From Thalassotalea sp. Sam97 (GTDB taxonomy: Bacteria > Pseudomonadota > Gammaproteobacteria > Enterobacterales > Alteromonadaceae): DNA of 64,000 nt. The translations under genes and the position numbers were made by a program. Of this stretch, positions 47,185 through 55,415 are shown piece after piece. The first letter of the stretch is position 1; each line of letters opens with the position of its first letter. A model generated the notes under the pieces. That model saw only the letters and a program-made list of their open reading frames with translations, made no database searches and was not told the DNA's origin. The DNA is taken from NCBI RefSeq assembly GCF_041379765.1, contig NZ_CP166919.1, forward strand, positions 1,550,001-1,614,000, read 5' to 3'.

Positions 47185-47271
47185 GCCCGGGTGGTGGAAT
47201 TGGTAGACACAAGGGATTTAAAATCCCTCGCTGGTAACAGCGTGCCGGTTCAAGTCCGGCCCCGGGTACCA
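47185..47271 (+). tRNA. tRNA-Leu (TAA), variable-arm type 1
   Basis: Same as the Leu gene at 46271, in the equivalent position of the second block. Confidence 0.96.
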
Positions 47272-47312
47272 TTTTCATCAGAAAGTTGTGTGAAACTAAA
47301 ATTTGATTTAAA

Positions 47313-47388
47313 GCGGCTGTAGCTCAGTTGGTAGAGCATCACGTTGCCAACGTGAATGTCACGAGTTCGAGTCTCGTTAGCCGCTCCA
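47313..47388 (+). tRNA. tRNA-Gly (GCC)
   Basis: Identical copy in the second block. Confidence 0.96.
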
Positions 47389-47429
47389 ATCTACTTTTTA
47401 ACCATCATTGTTAGAACGTGGCATATAAT

Positions 47430-47516
47430 GCCCGGGTGGTGGAATTGGTAGACACAAGGGATTTAAAATCCCTCGTCTTAACGGACGTGCCGGTTCAAGT
47501 CCGGCCCCGGGTACCA
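47430..47516 (+). tRNA. tRNA-Leu (TAA), variable-arm type 2
   Basis: Same as the Leu gene at 46617, in the equivalent position of the second block. Confidence 0.96.
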
Positions 47517-47582
47517 TTTGTAAGGATTTAGCCTTGTATATAATGTCATGGTACACCAGTTCTACAATGTTTGGTCATTAGA

Positions 47583-47658
47583 GCGGCTGTAGCTCAGTTG
47601 GTAGAGCATCACGTTGCCAACGTGAATGTCACGAGTTCGAGTCTCGTTAGCCGCTCCA
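47583..47658 (+). tRNA. tRNA-Gly (GCC)
   Basis: Identical copy; last gene of the array. Confidence 0.96.
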
Positions 47659-47802
47659 ATTCTCTTCTTATGAAACCTGATTATTTCGCTCTATTTATCT
47701 TGATATGTGAATTCTTCACATGCGCCTTATCATGCTTCGTGTCTATATTTTTTTATGACTATGGCGTATGCTTAAATAAAATTCACAAGCAATGATTCAT
47801 TT

Positions 47803-48447
47803 ATGTTAAAAGCACTGTTATTGTCTAGCGTATTGCTCTCTCTTAGCGCCTGCCAGTCAGCGTACTATTCGGCGATGGAAAAAGTTGGTACTCATAAGCG
47901 AGATATCATGGTTGATAGGGTAGAAGCTGCCAAAGAATCTCAACAGGAAGCTCAACAGCAGTTTCAATCGGCACTAGAGCAACTGTCGACACTGATTGCC
48001 TTTGATGGCGAAGATCTGCAACGGCAATATGACATCACTAAAGACAATTATGATGATGCCCAAGATGCCGCCGATGAGGTGAGTGATCGCATTGATTCAA
48101 TCGAAGACGTTGCTGATGCGTTATTTGTCGAGTGGCAAAATGAAATTGAACAATATAATAGTCAAACCCTTCGTCAACAAAGTCGTGATAAATTGCGCCA
48201 AACCCAAGGGCAGTACGCCACACTGATCCAATCTATGCGTCGTGCTGAAAGTTCGATGCAACCGGTACTTTCCGCATTAAAAGATAATATGTTGTATTTA
48301 AAGCATAATTTAAATGCAAAGGCGATAGGTGCTTTACAAGGGGAGTATGACTTGATTAAGCGAAATGTCGATGCATTGATCAAAGAAATGAACGCATCGA
48401 TTGAACAATCGCAAAAATTTATTGACCAATTTGAACAAGGCTCATAG
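47803..48447 (+). CDS. DUF2959 lipoprotein
   Basis: A 214-residue predicted lipoprotein: signal peptide with lipobox LSAC (Cys17), then an almost entirely alpha-helical, Gln/Glu/Asp-rich body with coiled-coil character (about residues 38-75, 85-110 and 130-205). The opening CQSAYYSAMEKVGTHKRDIMVDRVE is characteristic of DUF2959, a family of unknown function in marine gammaproteobacteria. It is followed by a second lipoprotein gene, about 80 bp further on. Confidence 0.82.
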   Translation: MLKALLLSSVLLSLSACQSAYYSAMEKVGTHKRDIMVDRVEAAKESQQEAQQQFQSALEQLSTLIAFDGEDLQRQYDITKDNYDDAQDAADEVSDRIDSIEDVADALFVEWQNEIEQYNSQTLRQQSRDKLRQTQGQYATLIQSMRRAESSMQPVLSALKDNMLYLKHNLNAKAIGALQGEYDLIKRNVDALIKEMNASIEQSQKFIDQFEQGS

Positions 48448-48526
48448 TACTGAGCCGACGTTTAAAAACATAGTAGTTAAAATAATAACAATAACACCAT
48501 CAGCAAGCGGTGAGAATGAGGTATGT

Positions 48527-49117
48527 ATGATGAAAAGAGTATTAATGATATTGGCGTTAACTATATTTTTGGTTTCGTGCGCAACAAGCTACAAGCCGGA
48601 TGTTGATTATAAGCTTGACTACGATTTTAGTGCCGTAAACAGTTTTGCAATATTGGACCATACGCTTACTGAAACCGCTAAAGTAGATCAATTATCAAGT
48701 TCTGTTAGCAGTTTAGATTATGACCGTATTGCTTATGCAATTCGCGCAACCTTGCTGGATAAAGGTATGCAAGAGACAAGCGAAGATTTGGCAGACACTT
48801 TGGTTCGCTTTAAATTAATCACTAAAGAAAAACAAGAAATTAGAACCTATAATACCGGCTTTCATCATTGTTGGTATTGTGATCCATTTTATGATCGACC
48901 ATTTGGTATGCGCCAAGAAGTGAAAGTGCGCAATTATACAGAAGGCACCTTAATCATTGATATGATGGATCCAAGCACCAAAAAGTCAATTTGGCGCTCT
49001 GTTGTATCCCAAGCCGTTCGTAAGAATGTTCCAGTGGTCGAACGACAAGCAAGAATACGCACATTAGTTACAACGATGCTTGCTGATTTTAAGCGCCCTA
49101 CAGAATCACAACCCTAA
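48527..49117 (+). CDS. DUF4136-type lipoprotein
   Basis: A 196-residue lipoprotein with signal peptide and lipobox LVSC (Cys18). The mature part follows the DUF4136 pattern: VDYKLDYDFSAVNSFAIL near the start, IAYAIRATLLDKGMQ in the middle and EGTLIIDMMDPSTKKSIWR towards the end. It should be attached to the outer membrane; the function is unknown. The ATG at 48527 has GAGG upstream, and the alternative at 48530 is one codon later. An in-frame start at 48401 inside the previous gene would hide the signal peptide and is rejected. Confidence 0.8.
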   Translation: MMKRVLMILALTIFLVSCATSYKPDVDYKLDYDFSAVNSFAILDHTLTETAKVDQLSSSVSSLDYDRIAYAIRATLLDKGMQETSEDLADTLVRFKLITKEKQEIRTYNTGFHHCWYCDPFYDRPFGMRQEVKVRNYTEGTLIIDMMDPSTKKSIWRSVVSQAVRKNVPVVERQARIRTLVTTMLADFKRPTESQP

Positions 49118-49156
49118 TTTGAATAACAAAAACGACCTATTTATTAAGGATGAACC

Positions 49157-49507
49157 ATGGCAGAAGAAACGATTTTCTCTAAAATCATTCGTCAAGAGAT
49201 CGCTACGCCGTTACTGTATCAAGATGATTTAGTAACGGCTTTTCGTGATATTGCACCAAAGGCAAACAGTCACATATTAATCGTACCCAACAAACTGATC
49301 CCGACCGTTAATGACGTAACAGAAGATGACGAAGTTGCGTTAGGGCGAATGATCACCGTTGCAAAAAAACTCGCAGCAGAAGAAGGCATAGCTGAAAATG
49401 GTTATCGATTGATCATCAACTGCAACCAACACGGTGGTCAAGAGGTATATCACATTCACATGCATCTTGTCGGTGGTGAGCCCTTAGGGACAATGTTAAA
49501 CATTTAA
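49157..49507 (+). CDS. hinT: HIT-family nucleotide hydrolase (HinT-like)
   Basis: A 116-residue histidine-triad protein that hydrolyses adenosine phosphoramidates and aminoacyl-AMP. The triad is HIHMH in GGQEVYHIHMHLVGG near the C-terminus, and the N-terminal TIFSKIIRQEI is typical of HinT/PKCI proteins. It is about the same size as E. coli HinT. A terminator follows directly. Its link to the two lipoprotein genes upstream is by orientation only. Confidence 0.92.
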   Translation: MAEETIFSKIIRQEIATPLLYQDDLVTAFRDIAPKANSHILIVPNKLIPTVNDVTEDDEVALGRMITVAKKLAAEEGIAENGYRLIINCNQHGGQEVYHIHMHLVGGEPLGTMLNI

Positions 49508-49529
49508 CCAAAGGCTCAAGAAAAGATGT

Positions 49530-49571
49530 AAAAAAGGCTGGGGAATTCCATTGGGATCGCCAGCCTTTTTT
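49530..49571 (+). terminator. intrinsic terminator after hinT
   Basis: Stem AAAAAAGGCTG / CAGCCTTTTTT with a 20-nt loop and a T run. Confidence 0.82.
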
Positions 49572-49651
49572 GTTAACGTTCAAGCCCAAGCCCGCAATCA
49601 AGATTGATAATAAGGTAAAGGCATTGAGTAGCTCACATTTACCAACCCTAA

Positions 49652-50914
49652 TTAAAAGCGATAGCCAAGGGTAAATTCAAATTGCTCCATAGACACGTTT
49701 ATCTGTTGTTGTTGATTCGCCGGGTGAATGCCGGTGACGTCTTTTTTCGGGGAATACATAACCGTTACGGCTAGTTTGTCGTTATTGCGTAATTGATATT
49801 CGTAACCTGCGGTGAAATGCCATTCTTGTACACCAGGCGCTAATATATTAAACAAAACTTCTGACTCTGGAATAGGCTGTTTACCATAGCTTATGCCCGC
49901 TCGAATGGTACCGTTACCACGTAGGTATGCCATACCCACTTTATTGACCCGCATATCACGCCAGCCAAATCCAGGCCCTTGTTTAGCGCCTAATAGAAAA
50001 TCGGTTGAGCCCATCATAATATTGGCAAATGCTGGCATAAAACCATGGCCAATAGCGCTCACTTTGGCATATTCGATAGTTTGATGGTCGAATGTGACGG
50101 TTAAGTTTTCGTGTTGCCATGCGATACCAAGATTCCACGTCGTTGGGATATCGAAGCAGCCTTGGTCAGCAAATAGGCCTCGGTATTTGTCAAATTTAGT
50201 TAACGAGACAATATCTTGATAACTCGCACCCAATGTTACGTGTTCGTTTAGCTGGTGCACCAACCCTAGACGATAGCCATAACCATAACTGTTATCGTAT
50301 CCTTGATCTGACAGCGCCTCTGGGGTTGATGAAAAGCTGGCGAAATTAGCTAAGCCTTTGGCTGCAAATCTTTGCTGGACGGCGATCGGGGCAAAGCCTA
50401 ATTGGGTTTGCTCACTGACTTTGTACGAAAAAGAGGTGGAAATAAACAGTTGAGTTAAATCCACACCGGCATCTCCAGCACCAAATACCGACTGAGTATA
50501 ATTGGTATTCATGCCACCTTGAGCAAACGCGGTAATGCTCATCGCCCACTTGTCATTTAATGTGGTTTTATAGCCAATGTTTGGAATAAAAAATGCGTTA
50601 GTATCTGATTCGGTTGCACCAATTGCCAACGGCATCTGTTGTTCCGAAATGTCTTCAGGTTGTTTACCAGATACTGAGAATTGACGGTCGGGAAGAAAGA
50701 TACTTACATCCATACTTATTTGATCTTCAAGTTGCCATATGCTGGCAGGATTATAGGCGCCAGCAATCGCATCTTGTGCTGACGCGGTTGTTGCCCCAGC
50801 CATTGCTGCATTGTTGTGACCATACCCATGGCGAAAATAGCCGTTCGTGGCCAGTGCGCTTGCTGAATAAATACTCGTAAAGAGAATCGTTGCTTGGATT
50901 AAATTAAACTTCAT
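49652..50914 (-). CDS. FadL/OmpP1-family outer-membrane transporter
   Basis: A 420-residue outer-membrane beta-barrel of the FadL/TodX family, which takes up long-chain fatty acids or other hydrophobic compounds. It has a signal peptide (cleavage after ...SASALA-T). The mature N-terminus NGYFRHGYGHNNAAMAGATTA and AYNPASIW are the family's N-terminal hatch motifs. The C-terminus is EFTLGYRF, with terminal Phe. The ATG at 50914 begins a clean signal peptide. Which lipid or hydrocarbon it carries is not evident. Confidence 0.88.
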   Translation of the reverse strand: MKFNLIQATILFTSIYSASALATNGYFRHGYGHNNAAMAGATTASAQDAIAGAYNPASIWQLEDQISMDVSIFLPDRQFSVSGKQPEDISEQQMPLAIGATESDTNAFFIPNIGYKTTLNDKWAMSITAFAQGGMNTNYTQSVFGAGDAGVDLTQLFISTSFSYKVSEQTQLGFAPIAVQQRFAAKGLANFASFSSTPEALSDQGYDNSYGYGYRLGLVHQLNEHVTLGASYQDIVSLTKFDKYRGLFADQGCFDIPTTWNLGIAWQHENLTVTFDHQTIEYAKVSAIGHGFMPAFANIMMGSTDFLLGAKQGPGFGWRDMRVNKVGMAYLRGNGTIRAGISYGKQPIPESEVLFNILAPGVQEWHFTAGYEYQLRNNDKLAVTVMYSPKKDVTGIHPANQQQQINVSMEQFEFTLGYRF

Positions 50915-51142
50915 TTCATATGTTCAAAAGTTATTATTGCGGAGGAGTTTATATGTTTTTGCTATATGTCGGTATGCCAAATTTAGATCCGACTTGTCTA
51001 TGTCATAACGTATTTATATGAATGGGTCGTGATACCATTTCGCAAACAACAGAATTGACAAAACTATTGAACGTCAAGGCATGCCCAGATGAATTTGTGG
51101 GAGGTGGATATTCGTTCGTTTAAGGTACGTTCCCCTTGAATG

Positions 51143-52093
51143 CTATTTAGTCTGAGTGTTTGTATCTGACGTTAAAATGCGCTTGATAACCATCTCATAA
51201 AGTGTCAAATGATCTGCAATACCACTCCAGTCCCAGTGCATGTTTACTTCGTCATCAACGGAGTGAATCGCACCAAAAGGCAAACCGGGCGCCTCATGAC
51301 CATTTAATAATTTAGTGCCTGTCCAAATTGTCCCAGCGGGTATGTTATGTGCTAAAAATTGTGCCGTATCAAATTTATCATCCATGCTATTTTCCCAGCC
51401 AGGGGATAAGTATTGCCAGCCAAGTTTTTCTGCAACGTGTTTAATGTTGGTTAAAAGCGCTGAAGGGCGTTTGGGCATAACAAAAAAGTCGAGTCGTTTA
51501 CCTGTTACATTAAATCCGTCGATATTCAGGTTCGCTATGATCTGTTGTCTATCAAATAAAGGGTTATTAAGGTAGTAGTGAACACCTTGATGACCGATTT
51601 CCTCAGCGCCAGTTGCAATAAAAACGATGTGGTACGTCGGCTCAGTCATTTGACTTAATTTATTAGCTAAGGCGATAAGTGCAGCGACGCCAACGGCGTT
51701 ATCCCTCGCACCATTGAATATTTTGTCTTCACCATGTAGTGATGGGTCTACTCCAAGGCCATCGTAATGGGCCGTGATAACAATGGATTTATCGGTGTCA
51801 TTAGCTGCAGCTATATAGCCAATAACATTGGCATCAAACGATGCACTATCGCTAAGCGGGAACCTTTGTAAGTAGCCATTTCTATCATATGGTCGTAGGC
51901 CAATTTCTTTAAATTCATCGGCGATAAACTGTGCCGCTTTATCGGCAGTCTCGGTACCGGCTTTTCTACCCATTAAGGCATCAGATGCTAAATAGTCTGT
52001 CGTTTTTTGTAGGCGTTCAAGATCAAGCGCATAAAGGTTAGGGCAAAAAACTAAGAAAAAGGTGACTAGCGTCAGGATAAAAATATGTGACAT
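51143..52093 (-). CDS. secreted M28-family zinc peptidase
   Basis: A 316-residue exported metallopeptidase with a signal peptide (about residues 1-22). The M28 metal and catalytic residues are visible: His109 in ITAHYDG, Asp131 in GARDNAVG, Glu164-Glu165 in ATGAEEIGHQG, and Asp192 in LNIDGFN; the last His ligand is probably in the GAIHSVDDE region. It should act as an aminopeptidase outside the cytoplasm. It is alone on its strand, 228 bp from fadL and divergent from the serine hydrolase gene. Confidence 0.87.
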   Translation of the reverse strand: MSHIFILTLVTFFLVFCPNLYALDLERLQKTTDYLASDALMGRKAGTETADKAAQFIADEFKEIGLRPYDRNGYLQRFPLSDSASFDANVIGYIAAANDTDKSIVITAHYDGLGVDPSLHGEDKIFNGARDNAVGVAALIALANKLSQMTEPTYHIVFIATGAEEIGHQGVHYYLNNPLFDRQQIIANLNIDGFNVTGKRLDFFVMPKRPSALLTNIKHVAEKLGWQYLSPGWENSMDDKFDTAQFLAHNIPAGTIWTGTKLLNGHEAPGLPFGAIHSVDDEVNMHWDWSGIADHLTLYEMVIKRILTSDTNTQTK

Positions 52094-52424
52094 AGATGGC
52101 CTTACAAGTTAAACACGTTGTTATCGTTTAAGATGCTGGAAGCTTCGGTTTGGTTTAAATGAGCGTATCAAAGAAAACACGTCAGATGTGTGTTGACGGG
52201 ATATGGCTTTGACGTATTGCAGGAGAAATTAATTGCCTAGCACAATTCATTAGTGAACGAGCAGTTTTCATACCGCCGGTAAACTTTATTAGGCGATACA
52301 GCGTTTTAATGCGTCTGAATTGGTAAAAGTCGTTGTTTATGAACTACGCTGATTATATCTTGTTAACACGTTAATTTAGGCAACCAAGGTAATAAAAATG
52401 TCTAAATGATATATGAGGGCGATT
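52094..52424. other. divergent intergenic region
   Basis: About 330 bp between the M28 peptidase and serine hydrolase genes. It should hold two divergent promoters; I see no conserved site or RNA family in it. Confidence 0.4.
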
Positions 52425-53756
52425 ATGGCAACCGGACAATTATATGCAAAACTTCTACTGATCAGTGCAAGTATCGCTTTTATCGCGTTTACACAAGCTG
52501 CTGATAAATCACCAAAGTTTGCTAGTGCAGAAGACTCAGACCCGAAAACCTTGGGGTTAATGCAAGGGTTCCCACCTAGTGCTGATAAATTGATAATGCA
52601 GCCGCAAACAAACTACTTTAGTTTTCCCAACTTACGCTGGACGGTATGTCACATTCGCGAACTATTGCCAACCAAACAAGTAAGCCGAGGGCTGGGTGCA
52701 CCAATACCGTTTGAATACGCGCTAGACGATGCTATTGATGCGGTTCGTTTTACGCCAACAGGATCAGAAGACAGCATGACGTGGCAACAGGCGCTGTCCG
52801 CAAATTATACCGATGGTATGTTAATTTTGCATAAAGGTAAGATAGTTTATGAAAAATATATCGGTTGCCTTAATGAATTAGGCAAGCATGCGGCGATGTC
52901 GATGACTAAATCAATGACGGGATTATTAGCCGAAATTTTGGTCGCCGAGGGAGCACTTAATGAACACTCTATTGTAGCGACGATAGTGCCAGAATTAGCC
53001 AATAGCGCGTTTGGTAGTGCCACGGTACGCCAAGTAATGGATATGACGACAGGATTGAGTTATAGCGAAGATTACGGTGATCCCAATGCCGACATTTGGG
53101 TGTATTCAGCGGCGGCTAGTCCATTACCTAAACCTAAAGATTATCAAGGCCCTAATGGCTATTTTGAATATCTACAAACCGTTGCAAAAGAAGGTAAACA
53201 CGGTGATGCGTTCGGTTATAAAACAATTAATAGCGATGCACTCGGCTGGATCATTTCGCGTGCAGCGAATAAAAGCATCACTGAACTACTATCTGAGAAA
53301 GTATGGCGTCATATTGGTGCAGAGCAGGACGGTTATATGACAGTGGATGGTAAAGGAGTGCCGTTTGCAGGTGGTGGCTTAACAGCGAGTTTAAGAGACT
53401 TAGGTCGTATCGGTCAATTGATGCTAAACGGTGGCGAATTACATGGTAAACAACTCTTCGCCAAATCCGTCGTCGACAATATTGCTTCAGGCGGTGACAA
53501 AGACGCATTTGCTAAAGCAGGCTATGGTAGTTTAGAGGGGGGAAGTTATCGCAGTATGTGGTGGGTTTTCCACAATGAGCACGGTGCCTATGCGGCGCGT
53601 GGCGTACATGGTCAAACCATATACATTGATCCAACGGCAGAGATGGTCATTGTTCGCTTTTCATCATTTCCTATTGCCAAAAACGCTTATATCGATCCGA
53701 CATCATTACCAGCATATCATGCCGTAGCAAAATACTTAGTTAACAAAAGCAAATAA
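52425..53756 (+). CDS. beta-lactamase-family serine hydrolase (NylB-like)
   Basis: A 443-residue exported enzyme with the class C beta-lactamase/esterase fold. It has a signal peptide (cleavage about ...FTQA-A), the SxxK motif SMTKSM (Ser159, Lys162), a Tyr motif candidate in TGLSYSEDYGDPNADIW, and GVHGQ in the C-terminal part at the KTG-like position. Similar proteins act as 6-aminohexanoate-dimer hydrolases or esterases; the natural substrate is unknown, and antibiotic resistance should not be assumed. The ATG at 52425 has GAGGG 5 nt upstream; an in-frame ATG at 52413 is less likely. Confidence 0.83.
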   Translation: MATGQLYAKLLLISASIAFIAFTQAADKSPKFASAEDSDPKTLGLMQGFPPSADKLIMQPQTNYFSFPNLRWTVCHIRELLPTKQVSRGLGAPIPFEYALDDAIDAVRFTPTGSEDSMTWQQALSANYTDGMLILHKGKIVYEKYIGCLNELGKHAAMSMTKSMTGLLAEILVAEGALNEHSIVATIVPELANSAFGSATVRQVMDMTTGLSYSEDYGDPNADIWVYSAAASPLPKPKDYQGPNGYFEYLQTVAKEGKHGDAFGYKTINSDALGWIISRAANKSITELLSEKVWRHIGAEQDGYMTVDGKGVPFAGGGLTASLRDLGRIGQLMLNGGELHGKQLFAKSVVDNIASGGDKDAFAKAGYGSLEGGSYRSMWWVFHNEHGAYAARGVHGQTIYIDPTAEMVIVRFSSFPIAKNAYIDPTSLPAYHAVAKYLVNKSK

Positions 53757-54085
53757 TATGTCGGCATTACGTTATGTGATTTGTCTCCACTGTTGGTAGC
53801 TAAACTCGATTGATTCAACGTATGGTGAAAATTGAGTCTACGGCATCGATGACTTAAATGTGCATAGCTTGTACTGTCACTTGTGATATGCGCAGTAGCT
53901 ATGTATCAGCTCAAAACTTGTGCAAAGCTAAGGTGGCCGTTGATGATTGTTCCAAACAAGTCAAACTTACGTCAGTTAACGCTTTGGCGACTTGCTTACC
54001 GCGTCAGGAGATTTTTCGATAAGTACGTGGCTAGCTATGAAGTTAGCAGAAGCGTTGTATATTGCTCAAGAATAGGAGGCTAGTG
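53757..54085. other. intergenic region with a doubtful short frame
   Basis: About 330 bp before the orphan gene. It holds a 66-codon frame (53883-54083) with no convincing ribosome-binding site and no recognisable protein family. AGGAGG near 54075 belongs to the next gene. Confidence 0.4.
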
Positions 54086-55039
54086 ATGTCCACGAAAAAT
54101 CCTAAAGCGAAGATTAAATCCAGCTCTATCAATAAAAAAGTGATCACCAAGGCAGATGGTTCGAAAGAATATCATTTAGAGTTCGAAATAGAAAATGTGT
54201 CGGATGATGATATCACTATTGTCATTTCAGATAACCCATGGTGGCCAAGTGACGATGGTGGTATGGGGCCCAAAGCGCATGAAGACCGTTCACCTTGGCT
54301 CGATAAAGATGGTAATCAAATTATTGATCCAGCAACCGGTAAAGCCGCCAGTAAACCTGATGTGAAAAAGCAGCGAAAAAAATCATTACAACGTTGGAAA
54401 AATCCCGATGCTGATGGCGATCCGACAATTAATGAGCATGATCCACTCAGGATCCCTAAACAAGGCAAGAAAAAAGTGGTGTTAATTTACGAAAGGGAAC
54501 CCTGGGCGACGTACGCTGATATTTATGTCGTTCCCGAAGATTTTGAAATAACCGAAGATGTCGATGAGCAAGCGGATCTTCCCGAGTACGATGACCATTT
54601 AACGCGAACATGGAAGACTGTCAGCAAGCAAAGCTTTTATTGGCAGGGACCACATTCCACCGAGGCATTCGCTTATGCCTTACCATATCCTATGATTGTT
54701 CATGATAGTCATCATGGCGATATAGAGATTGTTATCGATGAAATAACAGGCTTACCACCAGGGGTGCAATTGGTACACGCATTTCCAGCAATTGGCATTG
54801 CCTATAGACTTGAATGTGGCGATAGAGGGACGTCCGGTTGTCTGCACCTCAAGCAGACGCAATATACGCCGCCAGGCGACTATGTTGTTGGCGTTCGTTA
54901 TCATGTACATTGCCCACGTAGATTGAGTAATATCGAGCGTGTGTCACAATTTGACTTGCGGATTCCTGAAGCAGAGCGGGATGTTGATGGGTTTAATGAG
55001 CTGTTAGTTGGTTTTCTACGGTCGAATCAGTCTTGCTAG
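54086..55039 (+). CDS. unrecognised cytoplasmic protein
   Basis: A 317-residue protein that I do not recognise. AGGAGG 6-7 nt before the ATG at 54086 supports expression; an in-frame ATG at 54062 is rejected. It has no signal peptide or membrane helix. The N-terminus is Lys-rich (MSTKNPKAKIKSSSINKK). The next part has NPWWPSDDGG and a highly charged linker (KKQRKKSLQRWK). The C-terminal half is beta-strand-like, with GLPPGVQLVHAFPAIGIAYRLE and Cys residues in LECGDRG, SGCLHL and HVHCPRR. It has no obvious operon partner. Confidence 0.7.
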   Translation: MSTKNPKAKIKSSSINKKVITKADGSKEYHLEFEIENVSDDDITIVISDNPWWPSDDGGMGPKAHEDRSPWLDKDGNQIIDPATGKAASKPDVKKQRKKSLQRWKNPDADGDPTINEHDPLRIPKQGKKKVVLIYEREPWATYADIYVVPEDFEITEDVDEQADLPEYDDHLTRTWKTVSKQSFYWQGPHSTEAFAYALPYPMIVHDSHHGDIEIVIDEITGLPPGVQLVHAFPAIGIAYRLECGDRGTSGCLHLKQTQYTPPGDYVVGVRYHVHCPRRLSNIERVSQFDLRIPEAERDVDGFNELLVGFLRSNQSC

Positions 55040-55210
55040 CGTATGTTAATTTAATCGCCACTGAATAAGATGCAATGCTTTGTCTAGGTCTTTGTTTTTT
55101 GTGTCAGCCTAGCGCTAGCTGTTTACAACATGGCGTTGTTGTTGAAGCCTGCCAAAATTAGCCAATAATTTTCATTGCCTTTATTAATCTACTTGTTAAA
55201 ATCTAATTCG

Positions 55211-55307
55211 AACCAGGGGGTGTTTATCTAGGATTATGCCGAGATAAACTGAGATGCGTAGCAAACCCTTTGAACCTGAACCGGATAATACCGGCGTAGG
55301 AATGGTC
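55211..55307 (+). ncRNA. TPP riboswitch (THI element)
   Basis: The conserved thiamine-pyrophosphate aptamer is clearly visible: GGGGGTG in the 5' strand, CTGAGATG, then ACCCTTTGAACCTG, CCGGATAATACCGG and CGTAGGAATGG, with the closing stem ACCA/TGGT. It precedes a TonB receptor and other thiamine genes. About 100 nt separate it from the start codon; a possible Shine-Dalgarno sequestering helix GATCTC / GAGATC is described separately. Confidence 0.97.
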
Positions 55308-55377
55308 AGTTTCTCCAATGAGTACGAGCGTGATTTGTATACAACGCATTGCAACGTACACTGCCTTTTTCTAGCCG

Positions 55378-55412
55378 GATCTCGACTTATATAACGACAA
55401 ACACAAGAGATC
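55378..55412 (+). promoter_or_regulatory. possible Shine-Dalgarno sequestering hairpin of the riboswitch
   Basis: GATCTC at 55378-55383 can pair with GAGATC at 55407-55412, which overlaps the AAGAGA ribosome-binding site of the TonB receptor gene. If used, it would switch translation off when TPP is bound. Confidence 0.45.
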
Positions 55413-55415
55413 TAA

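Larger units (their letters stand above)
46076..47658 (+). repeat. tRNA array with segmental duplication (Gly/Cys/Leu)
   Basis: Fourteen tRNA genes in the order G C L G G L G - G - G C L G L G. The segments 46076-46846 and 46986-47658 are two diverged copies of one block. Matching spacers (TTCT between Cys and Leu; a conserved 28-bp stretch at 46731-46758 and 47542-47569 after the second Leu gene) show this. The first block has an extra Gly gene and another Gly gene lies between the blocks. Confidence 0.9.

Noticed and set aside
46140..47322. Several 60-90-codon frames on both strands across the tRNA array
   Set aside because: They are translations of tRNA genes and repeat with the tRNA copies; no ribosome-binding site or protein family.
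52425..53756. Serine hydrolase as an antibiotic-resistance beta-lactamase
   Set aside because: The SxxK motif and fold are shared with esterases and amide hydrolases, and the sequence is nearer the NylB-type group; resistance cannot be inferred.
53883..54083. A 66-codon frame before the orphan gene
   Set aside because: No convincing ribosome-binding site, no recognisable protein features, and it overlaps the leader of the next gene.
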